DNA from: CAYTUI01 sp964441335
GTDB lineage: Bacteria; Patescibacteriota; Patescibacteriia; UBA1558; 2-01-FULL-52-15
Reading direction: 5' to 3'
Length of the DNA: 49,086 nucleotides
Assembly: GCA_964441335.1 (NCBI GenBank)
Contig: CAYTUI010000003.1
Coordinates: 1 to 49,086 of the forward strand
The notes under the pieces are model-generated. The model was given only the letters and a program-made list of their open reading frames with translations. It did not search any database and was not told the DNA's origin. A program made the position numbers and the translations under genes. This document shows, piece after piece, positions 33,392 through 40,159 of the stretch (its first letter is position 1; each line of letters begins with the position of its first letter).

Positions 33392-33823
33392 ATGAAAAAA
33401 GTAACTGGTTTTATAGCAATTTTAACCGTCTCGTTAGCTCTTAGCGGCTGCGGTTTATTTTCAGCTAATCAAAAGACCCCGGCTGTTGTGCCTGTAACGC
33501 CAAATGTTCCGGCAGCGCCTTCACCAACTAATGAACCGACTCCATCACTACCGACTAATGTGCCACCGGTGAAAACCAACGAAAAAGTTTCCATCAGTAT
33601 TGAAAATTTTACCTTTAATCCGACCCCACTGACTATCAAAAAAGGCTCTACCGTCACTTGGACCAACGATGATCCAGCTCCACACCAAATTAAATCCACC
33701 ACCTTCAATTCTAACCAATTATTTACCGGCCAAACATTTTCTTTTACTTTTGACACTGTTGGAACTTATGATTATTCCTGCGCTATCCATCCGTCAATGT
33801 TAGGGAAAATCGTGGTTGAGTAA
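33392..33823 (+). CDS. Cupredoxin (plastocyanin/azurin-like) lipoprotein
   Basis: 143 residues. Signal peptide with lipobox LSGC (Cys20), a Pro/Thr-rich flexible linker (about 28-62), then a cupredoxin beta-barrel: SISIENFTFNPTPLTIKKG, TWTNDDPAPHQI with ligand His98, and the copper loop YDYSCAIHPSM with Cys130, His133, Met136. All four type-1 copper ligands are present. Acts as a surface-anchored electron carrier or copper protein; partner unknown. Its last 82 bp are copied at 34883-34964. Confidence 0.93.
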   Translation: MKKVTGFIAILTVSLALSGCGLFSANQKTPAVVPVTPNVPAAPSPTNEPTPSLPTNVPPVKTNEKVSISIENFTFNPTPLTIKKGSTVTWTNDDPAPHQIKSTTFNSNQLFTGQTFSFTFDTVGTYDYSCAIHPSMLGKIVVE

Positions 33824-33825
33824 AA
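33744..33825 (+). repeat. 82-bp direct repeat, copy 1 (cupredoxin gene end)
   Basis: Matches 34883-34964 at 80 of 82 positions. Includes the copper-binding loop codons and the stop codon. Encloses a two-gene module of 1057 bp. Confidence 0.95.
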
Positions 33826-33856
33826 ATTGAATTTATAACTAACACAACATAATTAT

Positions 33857-34387
33857 ATGGATAAATCATTTAATGAGTGGCCGCCCCGAGCTGATGGAGA
33901 GACAAATAATGAAACTATAGAACAAAAAAGAGATAGGCTGGGCAAAATTATTGAGTTACTTACAAATCCTAAAGCAGTTATTAACGCCAGAGATATACTC
34001 ACAGGTAAAAATATTCCTTCGCTGGCAGAAAGCGAGTCACAGAAAATAATTTTCTTATCAGAAACTGTTATTCAGCAAAAGCAAAGGGGAGACATAAATA
34101 TGGATAAATTATTTAAGGGAACTGGACATATTGCTCAGAGTTCTAAGGGCACCTCTTTTGATAATGTACCAATTAGCGATACATTAAGGGCTGTGCAAGT
34201 GAGTGATGAGGCACTACTTAAAGAATTACTATCCTTGCAAGATGAGGAGTTAGTTGAGCTAGGCATCCAAGCGAGGCATACCAAAATTGACGAGAAAACT
34301 ACAGAACATAGATTTCGAAACATTTTAAATACTTCGGGTGAATTAATGCATTACCTTGGAGAGGTTGCTTATCGAGGCACAAAATAA
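33857..34387 (+). CDS. Hypothetical helical protein, 176 aa, first gene of the repeat-bounded module
   Basis: Not recognised. Soluble, charged, largely helical, no membrane segment. Segments: a disordered acidic start (MDKSFNEWPPRADGETNNET), a helical part (QKRDRLGKIIELLTNPKAV), and a helical C-terminus (LLKELLSLQDEELVELGIQA, then TEHRFRNILNTSGELMHYLG). Its TAA overlaps the next ATG (TAATG), so the two products are translationally coupled, as in many toxin-antitoxin or effector-immunity pairs. By position and charge it could be the antitoxin or immunity partner, but this is inference only. Confidence 0.7.
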   Translation: MDKSFNEWPPRADGETNNETIEQKRDRLGKIIELLTNPKAVINARDILTGKNIPSLAESESQKIIFLSETVIQQKQRGDINMDKLFKGTGHIAQSSKGTSFDNVPISDTLRAVQVSDEALLKELLSLQDEELVELGIQARHTKIDEKTTEHRFRNILNTSGELMHYLGEVAYRGTK

Positions 34388-34881
34388 TGTTTACGTCCAT
34401 GGAATTTAATAGGTCACGTGAAATTGAACAATTTGACGAGGGTAGAAAAAAACTTTTAGAGTTGGAAAAAGAAGGCAAATATGTTTTTCATGGTTCGTCT
34501 GATATCCTCCAAGTTTTAGAACCTCGTCAAGCATATAACATCGATCAAAAAACTGGCATGAATGAAAAAGATGGAAATCCAGCAGTTTTCGCCACGCCTT
34601 TTGCTGACATAGCAATTTTTAGAGCATTAATAAGCGGACGGAATGTATCTGGAGACTCCGAAAGTAGGTTTGGGATGGATGATCAGGGTCTGCACTTTTC
34701 CGCTACTCAAAATTTACTGGATACTGCCAAAAGTAAAATTGCCAAAGTTTATGTATTAGATAAATCCAAGTTCATTAATTTTGAAGGCTCACAGTGCAGG
34801 AGTGAGGAACCCAATGTGCCAATTCAGGTCGTTGAAGTAACAATAAAGGATTTACCAGACAATATTAAAATAATTGAATGA
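34387..34881 (+). CDS. Hypothetical protein with possible ADP-ribosyltransferase-like fold, 164 aa
   Basis: Not firmly recognised. Begins with a charged helix, then YVFHGSSDILQVLEPRQAY, and NPAVFATPFADIAIFRALI. A His-Gly-Ser strand followed by a strand with an A(T/S)P...A motif is the arrangement in KptA/PARP-like ADP-ribosyltransferase folds; the later pieces KIAKVYVLDKSKF and VPIQVVEVTIKDLP would be further strands. No signal peptide. Overlaps the upstream gene by one base. The last codons lie at the junction with repeat copy 2 (34883). Could be a toxin, an RNA/protein-modifying enzyme or unrelated. Confidence 0.65.
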   Translation: MFTSMEFNRSREIEQFDEGRKKLLELEKEGKYVFHGSSDILQVLEPRQAYNIDQKTGMNEKDGNPAVFATPFADIAIFRALISGRNVSGDSESRFGMDDQGLHFSATQNLLDTAKSKIAKVYVLDKSKFINFEGSQCRSEEPNVPIQVVEVTIKDLPDNIKIIE

Positions 34882-34882
34882 A

Positions 34883-34964
34883 TTACCTTTGACACTGTTG
34901 GAACTAATGATTATTCCTGCGCTATCCATCCGTCAATGTTAGGGAAAATCGTGGTTGAGTAAAA
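34883..34964 (+). repeat. 82-bp direct repeat, copy 2 (cupredoxin gene fragment)
   Basis: Second copy of 33744-33825, with two substitutions. It encodes the last codons of the cupredoxin in frame but has no start, so it is a gene fragment. Confidence 0.95.
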
Positions 34965-35725
34965 TTTGCTAAAAATTCAAATCCCGACATTATTGAAATT
35001 TCGGTTTTTAACTCCGGAAACTGCGAGCTTACAGGCGAAGCAGTCCCGTTGATAATTTTACGACAGAAGCAAATAAATCTGGACTGCTTCTCTCGCCTCT
35101 CGCGAGAGGCGAGATCGTAGTATCCCTGATGGTGTAGAGACGCGGACTGTAATTAAGTTATAATCCGCGAGGAGCTGGTGGTATTTAGTGTCCGCACAGT
35201 AGAACTGACAATCAACCATGATTAGTCAGGAGTTAAGCGACGAAGCGATCTCTCCCTAGTTTAAATATTTAAACCCTAAATCCTAAAACCTAAACAAATT
35301 ATAATATTTAAAGTTTAAAATATTATAATTTGAAATTTAGGTATTGTTTGTTATTTGTGATTTTGGGTTTGTATTAGAGACCGCTTCGCCAGCTCGCGGA
35401 TGATAAACGTCTAATAATTCGCGAGGAGCCAATCATCGCTAGTATTCTCATAATTGTTAGTAGAAGTGGTGTTAAGTAATAGAGGATTGGGCGACGACGC
35501 GATCTCTTATTAGTTAAAAGTTCAAATCCAAAGCTCCAAATTTCAAACAAATCACAATGTTGGATATTTAAATATCAAAAGTTTAAATTATTGAAGTTTT
35601 ATAATTTTGATATTGTTTGTTATTTGTGATTTAGAATTTAGGATTTATTATATAGACTGCTTCGCTCTGCTCGCAGATGAATGTAAATTTACGATTGTCC
35701 CAGCTACAAACATACGAGGATTGCT
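34965..35725. repeat. Gene-free field of interleaved palindromic repeats
   Basis: No credible ORF. Contents in order: a perfect 24-bp palindrome (35091-35114, centre CTCTCGCGAGAG); unit 1 (35137-35252) with CGCGAGGAGC and the end GCGACGAAGCGATCTC; an AT-rich palindrome (about 35256-35375) with 14-bp arms AAATTATAATATTT/AAATATTATAATTT; unit 2 (35377-35506) beginning GAGACCGCTTCGCC with CGCGAGGAGC (35420) and ending GCGACGACGCGATCTC; a second AT-rich palindrome (about 35515-35655); and a partial third unit from 35660. Both AT-rich copies share ATTGTTTGTTATTTGTGATTT in pieces (for example TTGTTTGTTATTTGTG). Confidence 0.75.
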
Positions 35726-35760
35726 AAAAAAAGACTGCCGTATCTGATGACACGACAGTC
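35726..35760 (-). terminator. Terminator of the minus-strand cassette
   Basis: On the minus strand GACTGTCGTG and TACGGCAGTC form a 10-bp stem (with G.U pairs) followed by seven T. The plus strand lacks pairing at one site, so the minus strand is the functional sense. Confidence 0.8.
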
Positions 35761-35777
35761 AAGGTTATCCCCTCTCA

Positions 35778-36011
35778 TTACAGCTCTTGGAGAACTTTCA
35801 GAGCCGCTTGAGCCCGCTGGCCAAGAGGCAGATCCAATGCTAGGACCATACCCAACTTGGGATCGGTCAGCCCCTGTTCCTCCATGACAGCCTCTTTGGC
35901 TTCGGTCACTGCCTCATCAAGGTGCGCTAGCCACTCACTCGTAGCTCCAAACAGCTCCTTTCTCAACAAGCAACTGCCCAAAGCCGCTGTCAAATCCTTC
36001 AGTGTTGGCAT
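35778..36011 (-). CDS. Hypothetical protein, 77 aa (last gene of cassette)
   Basis: Not recognised. Soluble, acidic-helical, Ala/Leu-rich (LKDLTAALGSCLLRKELFG; SEWLAHLDEAVTEAKEAVME; LPLGQRAQAALKVLQEL). Start at ATG 36011 was chosen because AAGGAGG (36022-36016) sits 4 bases before it; a longer frame from GTG 36077 would overlap the upstream gene and has no such site. G+C-rich compared with the flanks. Terminator 18 bases after the stop. Confidence 0.65.
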   Translation of the reverse strand: MPTLKDLTAALGSCLLRKELFGATSEWLAHLDEAVTEAKEAVMEEQGLTDPKLGMVLALDLPLGQRAQAALKVLQEL

Positions 36012-36028
36012 CTCTCCTCCTTCCGAGA

Positions 36029-36316
36029 TCATTTGACCAACCAGATTCTCCATCTGGCGATACCAGCCTTGGCGCACTCCTTCATCAGTAGCGCTAACTC
36101 CTCCTTATCTTTCTTGTCACGAGCAACTTGCCACCGAAGAACCTCCGTACCCTCCCAGTCGCTCCTCATTGTGGCCTGCGCAAGATTCTCATCGTCCCAA
36201 CTATCATCCAGTGAGGATTGAAACCAGGAACGATGTCTTTGAGCCAACGGTTCCAGTAGAGCTACCTGTTGGGATGTTAATCCCAACTTCGCCAGCCATA
36301 CTACCAGCTTTCTCAA
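36029..36316 (-). CDS. Hypothetical protein, 95 aa, TTG start
   Basis: Not recognised. Soluble, helical, Trp-rich and charged (MRKLVVWLAKLGLTSQQVAL; HRSWFQSSLDDSWDDENLAQ; RWQVARDKKDKEELALLMK). TTG start supported by AAGGAGG (36329-36323) 6 bases upstream. Middle gene of a three-gene cassette; 24 bases after the first and 17 before the third. Confidence 0.6.
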   Translation of the reverse strand: MRKLVVWLAKLGLTSQQVALLEPLAQRHRSWFQSSLDDSWDDENLAQATMRSDWEGTEVLRWQVARDKKDKEELALLMKECAKAGIARWRIWLVK

Positions 36317-36340
36317 CTCCAGCCTCCTTGCTGCCGAACG

Positions 36341-36529
36341 TCAGACCTTCGGGCGGTAAAAAATGGCAACGGTGGTAAATACTCCATCACGACTGGTAAC
36401 GCAAGTGGACAACTGGCGATCGGTAATCTCAATATTCGGATACTGCGCCAGCCAATCATTGATTTGCATCTCAATAGGACTTCCTGGGGAAATCTGGCCT
36501 CTGACGGAAAAAAACTTCACCTGTTCCAT
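36341..36529 (-). CDS. Hypothetical protein, 62 aa (first gene of cassette)
   Basis: Not recognised. Mixed alpha/beta small protein (MEQVKFFSVRGQISPGSPIE; QINDWLAQYPNIEITDRQLS; RDGVFTTVAIFYRPKV) that could be a single small domain with a beta-strand start and end. GAGGGGGT lies about 6 bases before the ATG as ribosome site. Transcribed from TTGACA-N17-TAATTT at 36615-36587. Confidence 0.6.
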   Translation of the reverse strand: MEQVKFFSVRGQISPGSPIEMQINDWLAQYPNIEITDRQLSTCVTSRDGVFTTVAIFYRPKV

Positions 36530-36586
36530 TGTCTGACCCCCTCTTGCTCTTTGTTTGTCAGTAGCGTGATTACCACTGAACAGCCA

Positions 36587-36615
36587 AAATTAGCAATAAA
36601 ATTCCTACCTGTCAA
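36587..36615 (-). promoter_or_regulatory. Promoter TTGACA-N17-TAATTT of the three-gene cassette
   Basis: -35 on the minus strand at 36615-36610 (CCTTGACA), spacer 17, -10 TAATTT at 36592-36587. The leader is about 50 nt. Confidence 0.7.
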
Positions 36616-36679
36616 GGTCCGTCAACTGCTTGTTTTAAATATAACAAAGAGCTAAAATATAGCTAATTAAAAATAATTT

Positions 36680-36865
36680 ATGAGCAAAAAAAGTATTTGT
36701 GGAGGCGGTAGCGCCGGCGCAGTATATGGACTGGGTTTTATCGGAGCGGCGATTTATTACATCTCACAAGCCACTGGCTTGTGGCCGGGAATCATAGGAT
36801 TTTTAAAAGCTCTGGTCTGGCCATCTTTTGTGGTATATGAATTGCTGAAATTTTTGGCCGGGTAA
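36680..36865 (+). CDS. Small conserved membrane protein, 61 aa
   Basis: A short protein of a pattern common in CPR and other bacteria: Gly-rich start (ICGGGSAGAVYGLGFIGAAI) and a second hydrophobic half (FLKALVWPSFVVYELLKFLA), giving two short membrane helices. Function unknown. No Shine-Dalgarno site; AT-rich codon use as in the host genes. Divergent from the minus-strand cassette and followed by another unknown gene. Confidence 0.75.
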   Translation: MSKKSICGGGSAGAVYGLGFIGAAIYYISQATGLWPGIIGFLKALVWPSFVVYELLKFLAG

Positions 36866-36907
36866 TTAATATTTAAAATTTATTTAATAAGTAATTCACA
36901 TAATAAT

Positions 36908-37519
36908 ATGACAAAACCTTTTGAGGACATACCTTCAGCCGATACACCGACACCAGAATCTAACGAACCGACAGCCGAAATTTCCAATCGTATACAAAGA
37001 TTTAAAGAAACGAGTAGGAAGCACCTGCAAAAAGCTTTGAGTGACACTTTGGATCTTCTTGATCCCTTAAGAGAGCACCGCCGAGAAAAACTAGAGTGGG
37101 AACAAATGAGTAGAGCGGGAGAAAAACAGTCAGCGCTCTTTGTCGCGAATTTAATGAAGCAAGCTGAACAAGCGAAGGAGTCAATGCCTAATGACCTTAA
37201 AGAAAAATTAGAAAAGATCACTCTGAAGGGATCTGAATATGATGATCACGGCAAAACTGATTATGAAGCCAAGGGTCTAGAAATGGCCATTTCTTTAGCT
37301 ACATCTTGTGGAGCAGGCTCCAACTATGATATATCTTGGGCAAATACTTGGCTAACATATAACGATGGCGATACAGAAGTTGAGGTCTCCGCAGTAAATA
37401 ATGGTTGGAGCGTCAGCGAACCTGAAATTATGATTAAACACAAGGGCAAGGAGTATTCCTGGATCAAAGTAAGCTATTATCGCGAATCTAGCAGTAAGGA
37501 AATTCTCGGTCAATCATAA
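36908..37519 (+). CDS. Hypothetical soluble protein, 203 aa
   Basis: Not recognised. An acidic Pro/Glu-rich start (DIPSADTPTPESNEPTAE), a long charged helix (IQRFKETSRKHLQKALSDTL and beyond, about residues 28-105), then a beta-rich C-terminal part (YDISWANTWLTYNDGDTEVE; IMIKHKGKEYSWIKVSYYR). No signal or membrane segment. A clear terminator follows. Lies in an accessory stretch between two minus-strand cassettes. Confidence 0.7.
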   Translation: MTKPFEDIPSADTPTPESNEPTAEISNRIQRFKETSRKHLQKALSDTLDLLDPLREHRREKLEWEQMSRAGEKQSALFVANLMKQAEQAKESMPNDLKEKLEKITLKGSEYDDHGKTDYEAKGLEMAISLATSCGAGSNYDISWANTWLTYNDGDTEVEVSAVNNGWSVSEPEIMIKHKGKEYSWIKVSYYRESSSKEILGQS

Positions 37520-37541
37520 ACAACCCATATAAGTTAACATG

Positions 37542-37572
37542 TCCCCGGCCTAAACGCTGGGGATTTTGTTTT
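37542..37572 (+). terminator. Terminator after the 203-aa gene
   Basis: 8-bp stem TCCCCGGC (37542-37549) with GCTGGGGA (37556-37563), loop CTAAAC, then TTTTGTTTT. Confidence 0.85.
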
Positions 37573-37595
37573 CACCACCGCTTGACCAGTAATTA

Positions 37596-37736
37596 ATTTC
37601 AAATTCTAAACCCTAAATCCTAATTACTAAACAATGTTAAAATCCCAAATAATAATGTTTTAAACGTTTCTGAATTTTAAAAATTGAATATTATGATTTG
37701 TTTAGGATTTAGAAATTAGGACTTAGGATTTAGGTA
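37596..37736. repeat. AT-rich imperfect palindrome, copy 5
   Basis: Left arm words CTAAACCCTAAATCCTAATT pair loosely with right arm AATTAGGACTTAGGATTTAG; the inner part holds AAATCCCAAATAATAATG and ATTATGATTTGTTTAGG. Same build as the copies at 35256 and 35515. No gene. Confidence 0.6.
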
Positions 37737-37741
37737 TAAGA

Positions 37742-37769
37742 AGAGGCTCCTGGTTGTCCAAGAGCCTCT
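37742..37769 (-). terminator. Terminator of the 91-aa gene
   Basis: On the minus strand AGAGGCTC-TTGG...CCAGGAGCCTCT with an 8-bp outer stem and a TTCTTAT tail. Confidence 0.75.
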
Positions 37770-37774
37770 AGTCG

Positions 37775-38050
37775 TCAAACAGGCTTGAGCAAACAGCTGG
37801 CCAAGGTAACCTCCTGGTTAAAGCCAACTGCGATAGTCACCATGTGCGTTGAGTGTCCTTTGGTGCCATTGTAGCCATTGAAATCAGCCTTTCCCGGGGC
37901 TCGGGAGATCAACTCCGCCCGAAGCTTACGATAGGGCGGTTTACCCCATTCCCAGAGCTGACTGACCTCGGTCACTGCCTCGGCTTCAGGACTCAACTCG
38001 ACGAACCCACAAGTCTCAAAAGGACTTCTTTGCTCGTCAGTGTGACTCAC
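37775..38050 (-). CDS. Hypothetical protein, 91 aa, GTG start
   Basis: Not recognised. Soluble, mixed (FETCGFVELSPEAEAVTEVS; WEWGKPPYRKLRAELIS; HMVTIAVGFNQEVTLASCL). The GTG at 38050 is chosen because AAGGAGG lies 5 bases before it; an ATG at 38065 in the same frame would place that ribosome site inside the coding part. G+C-rich. Own promoter TTGACC-N16-TAATCT (38114-38087) only 8 bases after the stop of the upstream glycosyltransferase gene, and own terminator: a self-contained one-gene cassette. Confidence 0.65.
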   Translation of the reverse strand: MSHTDEQRSPFETCGFVELSPEAEAVTEVSQLWEWGKPPYRKLRAELISRAPGKADFNGYNGTKGHSTHMVTIAVGFNQEVTLASCLLKPV

Positions 38051-38086
38051 CTGTCCCTCCTTCATGTTTTTATCCCCTTACTCTTT

Positions 38087-38114
38087 AGATTACTATTTTC
38101 AAAAACCTGGTCAA
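38087..38114 (-). promoter_or_regulatory. Promoter TTGACC-N16-TAATCT
   Basis: -35 on the minus strand 38114-38109, -10 TAATCT at 38092-38087, followed by a short leader containing TAAGGGGATAAAA, the same word as in the small transcript at 13007. Confidence 0.6.
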
Positions 38115-38122
38115 GGAATAAC

Positions 38123-39178
38123 TTATTTGTCTCGAATTATGGTTTCCAAAATCTCGTTCAGTTTTGTAAACAAAATATTATTATCAAATTTCAGCTGGCT
38201 AATCTGTCCTCTGTAGCTATCTAAATCAGACAGCCAGTTGTCTAATAAATTTCTGGTCAAGCGAAAGGTCATCCGTCCCAAACCAAGCTTATCTATCATC
38301 CGCCCATTAAGTATTTGTTCATATTGCATTTTAATTGGAATAGATAAAACCGGTTTACCCAAATAAAGACTTTCACTAATTAAAGTAAAACCACCATTGG
38401 CAATTACAGCCTTAGCGCTAGCCATATCTTCAATAATCTGTCGAGCATCAAAATCCCTAAAAATCAGGTTGTCAGATTTAATCTCCCGATTACCATTATA
38501 AATAATATATTGCTGATTGGAATTTTTGAGGACGTTTAATAATTCCTTATACGTATCTGATGTTTGATAAACCAAAATATGGTTACTTATGGTTGGCGTA
38601 ACAGCTTTAACTTCCTCTCTGATCAAAGGCGGCATCAGCCAACTGGATTTTCCATGATTTTTTTTAAGTGGTGGATAAAAAAAGGTGGTGATCAAGGAAT
38701 AATCACGGCTGGGCAAAAGAGAATCAATGAACAATCTGGTGACTAAGTAATAGGTATAATCTGATCGTTCAACTTTCAGACGAACGTCACTAATTATATG
38801 ATTATTATCAATACTAATGAGCGGAATATTGTAGAAGGCTGAAATTAGTGAGGCGACCGGTTCAAAATCGCTGATAACTACTTGTGGTTCAAAATTTTTC
38901 AACATTTTCCTAATAGTCAGAATATTTCTGGGCAATGACTTAACTTGAGTCATATATTTTATGATCGTCTTGCCTCGTTTTACTCGATTATCCTGATAGA
39001 TTAGTTTGAGACCAGAAATCCTGCCGATGGGCTGGTATTTTTTTGATAAAACATCAAAAGCCTTGCCACTAGCCAAAATAGTAACTTGATGATTACTTTT
39101 TAATAAATGGTCAATGACGATAGAGCTGCGAAAGGCATGCCCCAAACCGTCACCGCAAACTGTATATACAATTCTCAT
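38123..39178 (-). CDS. Glycosyltransferase of the GT28/MurG-like fold
   Basis: 351 residues. N-terminal GDGLGHAFRSSIVIDHLL is the Gly-rich acceptor-side loop of MurG/GT-B enzymes; residues about 100-125 give VVISDFEPVASLISAFYNIP; the C-terminal nucleotide-sugar site shows AVIANGGFTLISESLYLGKP with the family Gly-Gly-x-Thr-x-x-x-Glu and then VLSIPIKMQYEQILNG. Probably transfers a sugar onto a lipid or surface glycan. Its promoter is an extended -10 (TGC TATAAT, minus 39199-39191) giving a leader of only about 6 nt. Acceptor unknown. Confidence 0.85.
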   Translation of the reverse strand: MRIVYTVCGDGLGHAFRSSIVIDHLLKSNHQVTILASGKAFDVLSKKYQPIGRISGLKLIYQDNRVKRGKTIIKYMTQVKSLPRNILTIRKMLKNFEPQVVISDFEPVASLISAFYNIPLISIDNNHIISDVRLKVERSDYTYYLVTRLFIDSLLPSRDYSLITTFFYPPLKKNHGKSSWLMPPLIREEVKAVTPTISNHILVYQTSDTYKELLNVLKNSNQQYIIYNGNREIKSDNLIFRDFDARQIIEDMASAKAVIANGGFTLISESLYLGKPVLSIPIKMQYEQILNGRMIDKLGLGRMTFRLTRNLLDNWLSDLDSYRGQISQLKFDNNILFTKLNEILETIIRDK

Positions 39179-39190
39179 TTGAGCGAGCTA

Positions 39191-39199
39191 ATTATAGCA
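39191..39199 (-). promoter_or_regulatory. Extended -10 promoter of the glycosyltransferase gene
   Basis: TGATTGCTATAATTAG on the minus strand, the TGn-TATAAT type, 12 bases before the ATG. Confidence 0.6.
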
Positions 39200-39263
39200 A
39201 TCAAAGTCTTAATAATAAAGGCCTCTGTCTAGCAGACATTTAATTTACAGCCATGGTCATTTC

Positions 39264-39272
39264 TGTTATAAT
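39264..39272 (+). promoter_or_regulatory. Extended -10 promoter of galU (TGT TATAAT)
   Basis: TTCTGTTATAATTATAG ends 17 bases before the ATG at 39290. No -35 or Shine-Dalgarno site is seen. Confidence 0.6.
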
Positions 39273-39289
39273 TATAGAAGTTTTTCAAT

Positions 39290-40156
39290 ATGTCCAGCAT
39301 CAAAAAAGCAGTTATGCCGGTCGCCGGTTTTGGCACAAGATTTCTGCCGGCTACCAAAGCTCAACCAAAGGAAATGCTCCCCTTGGTTGATAAGCCAATT
39401 ATCCAATATTTAGTGGAAGAGGCTGTGGCTTCGGGTATTGAGGATATTATTTTTGTTACTAGCCAAACTAAAAGAGCTATTGAAGATCATTTTGACAGAA
39501 ATTTTGAATTGGAATACCGACTGCAACAAGGTAATAAGAAAAAACAGCTGGCTGAATTAAATAAAATTTTTAAAATGGCCCAGTTCATCTATGTCAGACA
39601 ACCAACTCCTAAAGGTTGGGGGGATGCTGTTTTGCAGGCTGAACACATAATCGGTCAGCAACCCTTTGCGGTTTTATTAGGAGACGGCATTATAGACAGC
39701 CAGGAACCCGCATTAAAACAAATGATGCCCGTTTATAACAAATATAAAGGTTCTGTTATAGGTGTCATTAAAGTCGCTCCGGAACAAGTAATTAATTATG
39801 GGGTTATCAAAGCCAAAAAAGTTAGCCCTAATACCTACCAAGTATTTGATATTGTTGAGAAACCCCACCCTGAAGTAGCCCCATCTCATTTGGCAGCCAC
39901 CGGCCGTTATTTTTTTACGCCAGAAATATTTACAGCCCTAAAAAAACTCAAGCCCCTAGACGGTCAGGAGATTACAGCCTATGATGCTCTAAAACCGGTT
40001 ATGCAAAAAGGGCAGGTTTATGCCTACGCCTGTAATGGTAAATTCTTTGACTGCGGTAACAAATTAGAGTACCTAAAGGCTACGGTCCATTTTGGTTTAA
40101 AACATAAGGATCTACAAAAAGATTTTAAAAAATATCTAAAAGACAGAAAATTTTAA
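39290..40156 (+). CDS. galU: UTP-glucose-1-phosphate uridylyltransferase
   Basis: Makes UDP-glucose from UTP and glucose-1-phosphate for glycan synthesis. 288 residues, normal length. Nucleotide-binding signature KAVMPVAGFGTRFLPATKAQ with PKEMLPLVDKPIIQYLVEEA; DDHF-like segment RAIEDHFDRNFELEYRL; QPTPKGWGDAVLQAEHIIG; VLLGDGIID; sugar-site VFDIVEKPHPEVAPSHLAATG; C-terminal GKFFDCGNKLEYLKA. The ABC-type solute-binding gene begins 3 bases after its stop, and the glycosyltransferase lies divergently, consistent with a surface-glycan locus. Confidence 0.97.
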   Translation: MSSIKKAVMPVAGFGTRFLPATKAQPKEMLPLVDKPIIQYLVEEAVASGIEDIIFVTSQTKRAIEDHFDRNFELEYRLQQGNKKKQLAELNKIFKMAQFIYVRQPTPKGWGDAVLQAEHIIGQQPFAVLLGDGIIDSQEPALKQMMPVYNKYKGSVIGVIKVAPEQVINYGVIKAKKVSPNTYQVFDIVEKPHPEVAPSHLAATGRYFFTPEIFTALKKLKPLDGQEITAYDALKPVMQKGQVYAYACNGKFFDCGNKLEYLKATVHFGLKHKDLQKDFKKYLKDRKF

Positions 40157-40159
40157 AAC

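Noticed and set aside
34883..34964. A second cupredoxin gene
   Set aside because: Only the last codons are present, without a start or the first copper ligand, so it is a duplicated fragment.
34965..35725. CRISPR array
   Set aside because: The repeated units are long, imperfect and unequally spaced (over 100 bp), and no cas genes are near.
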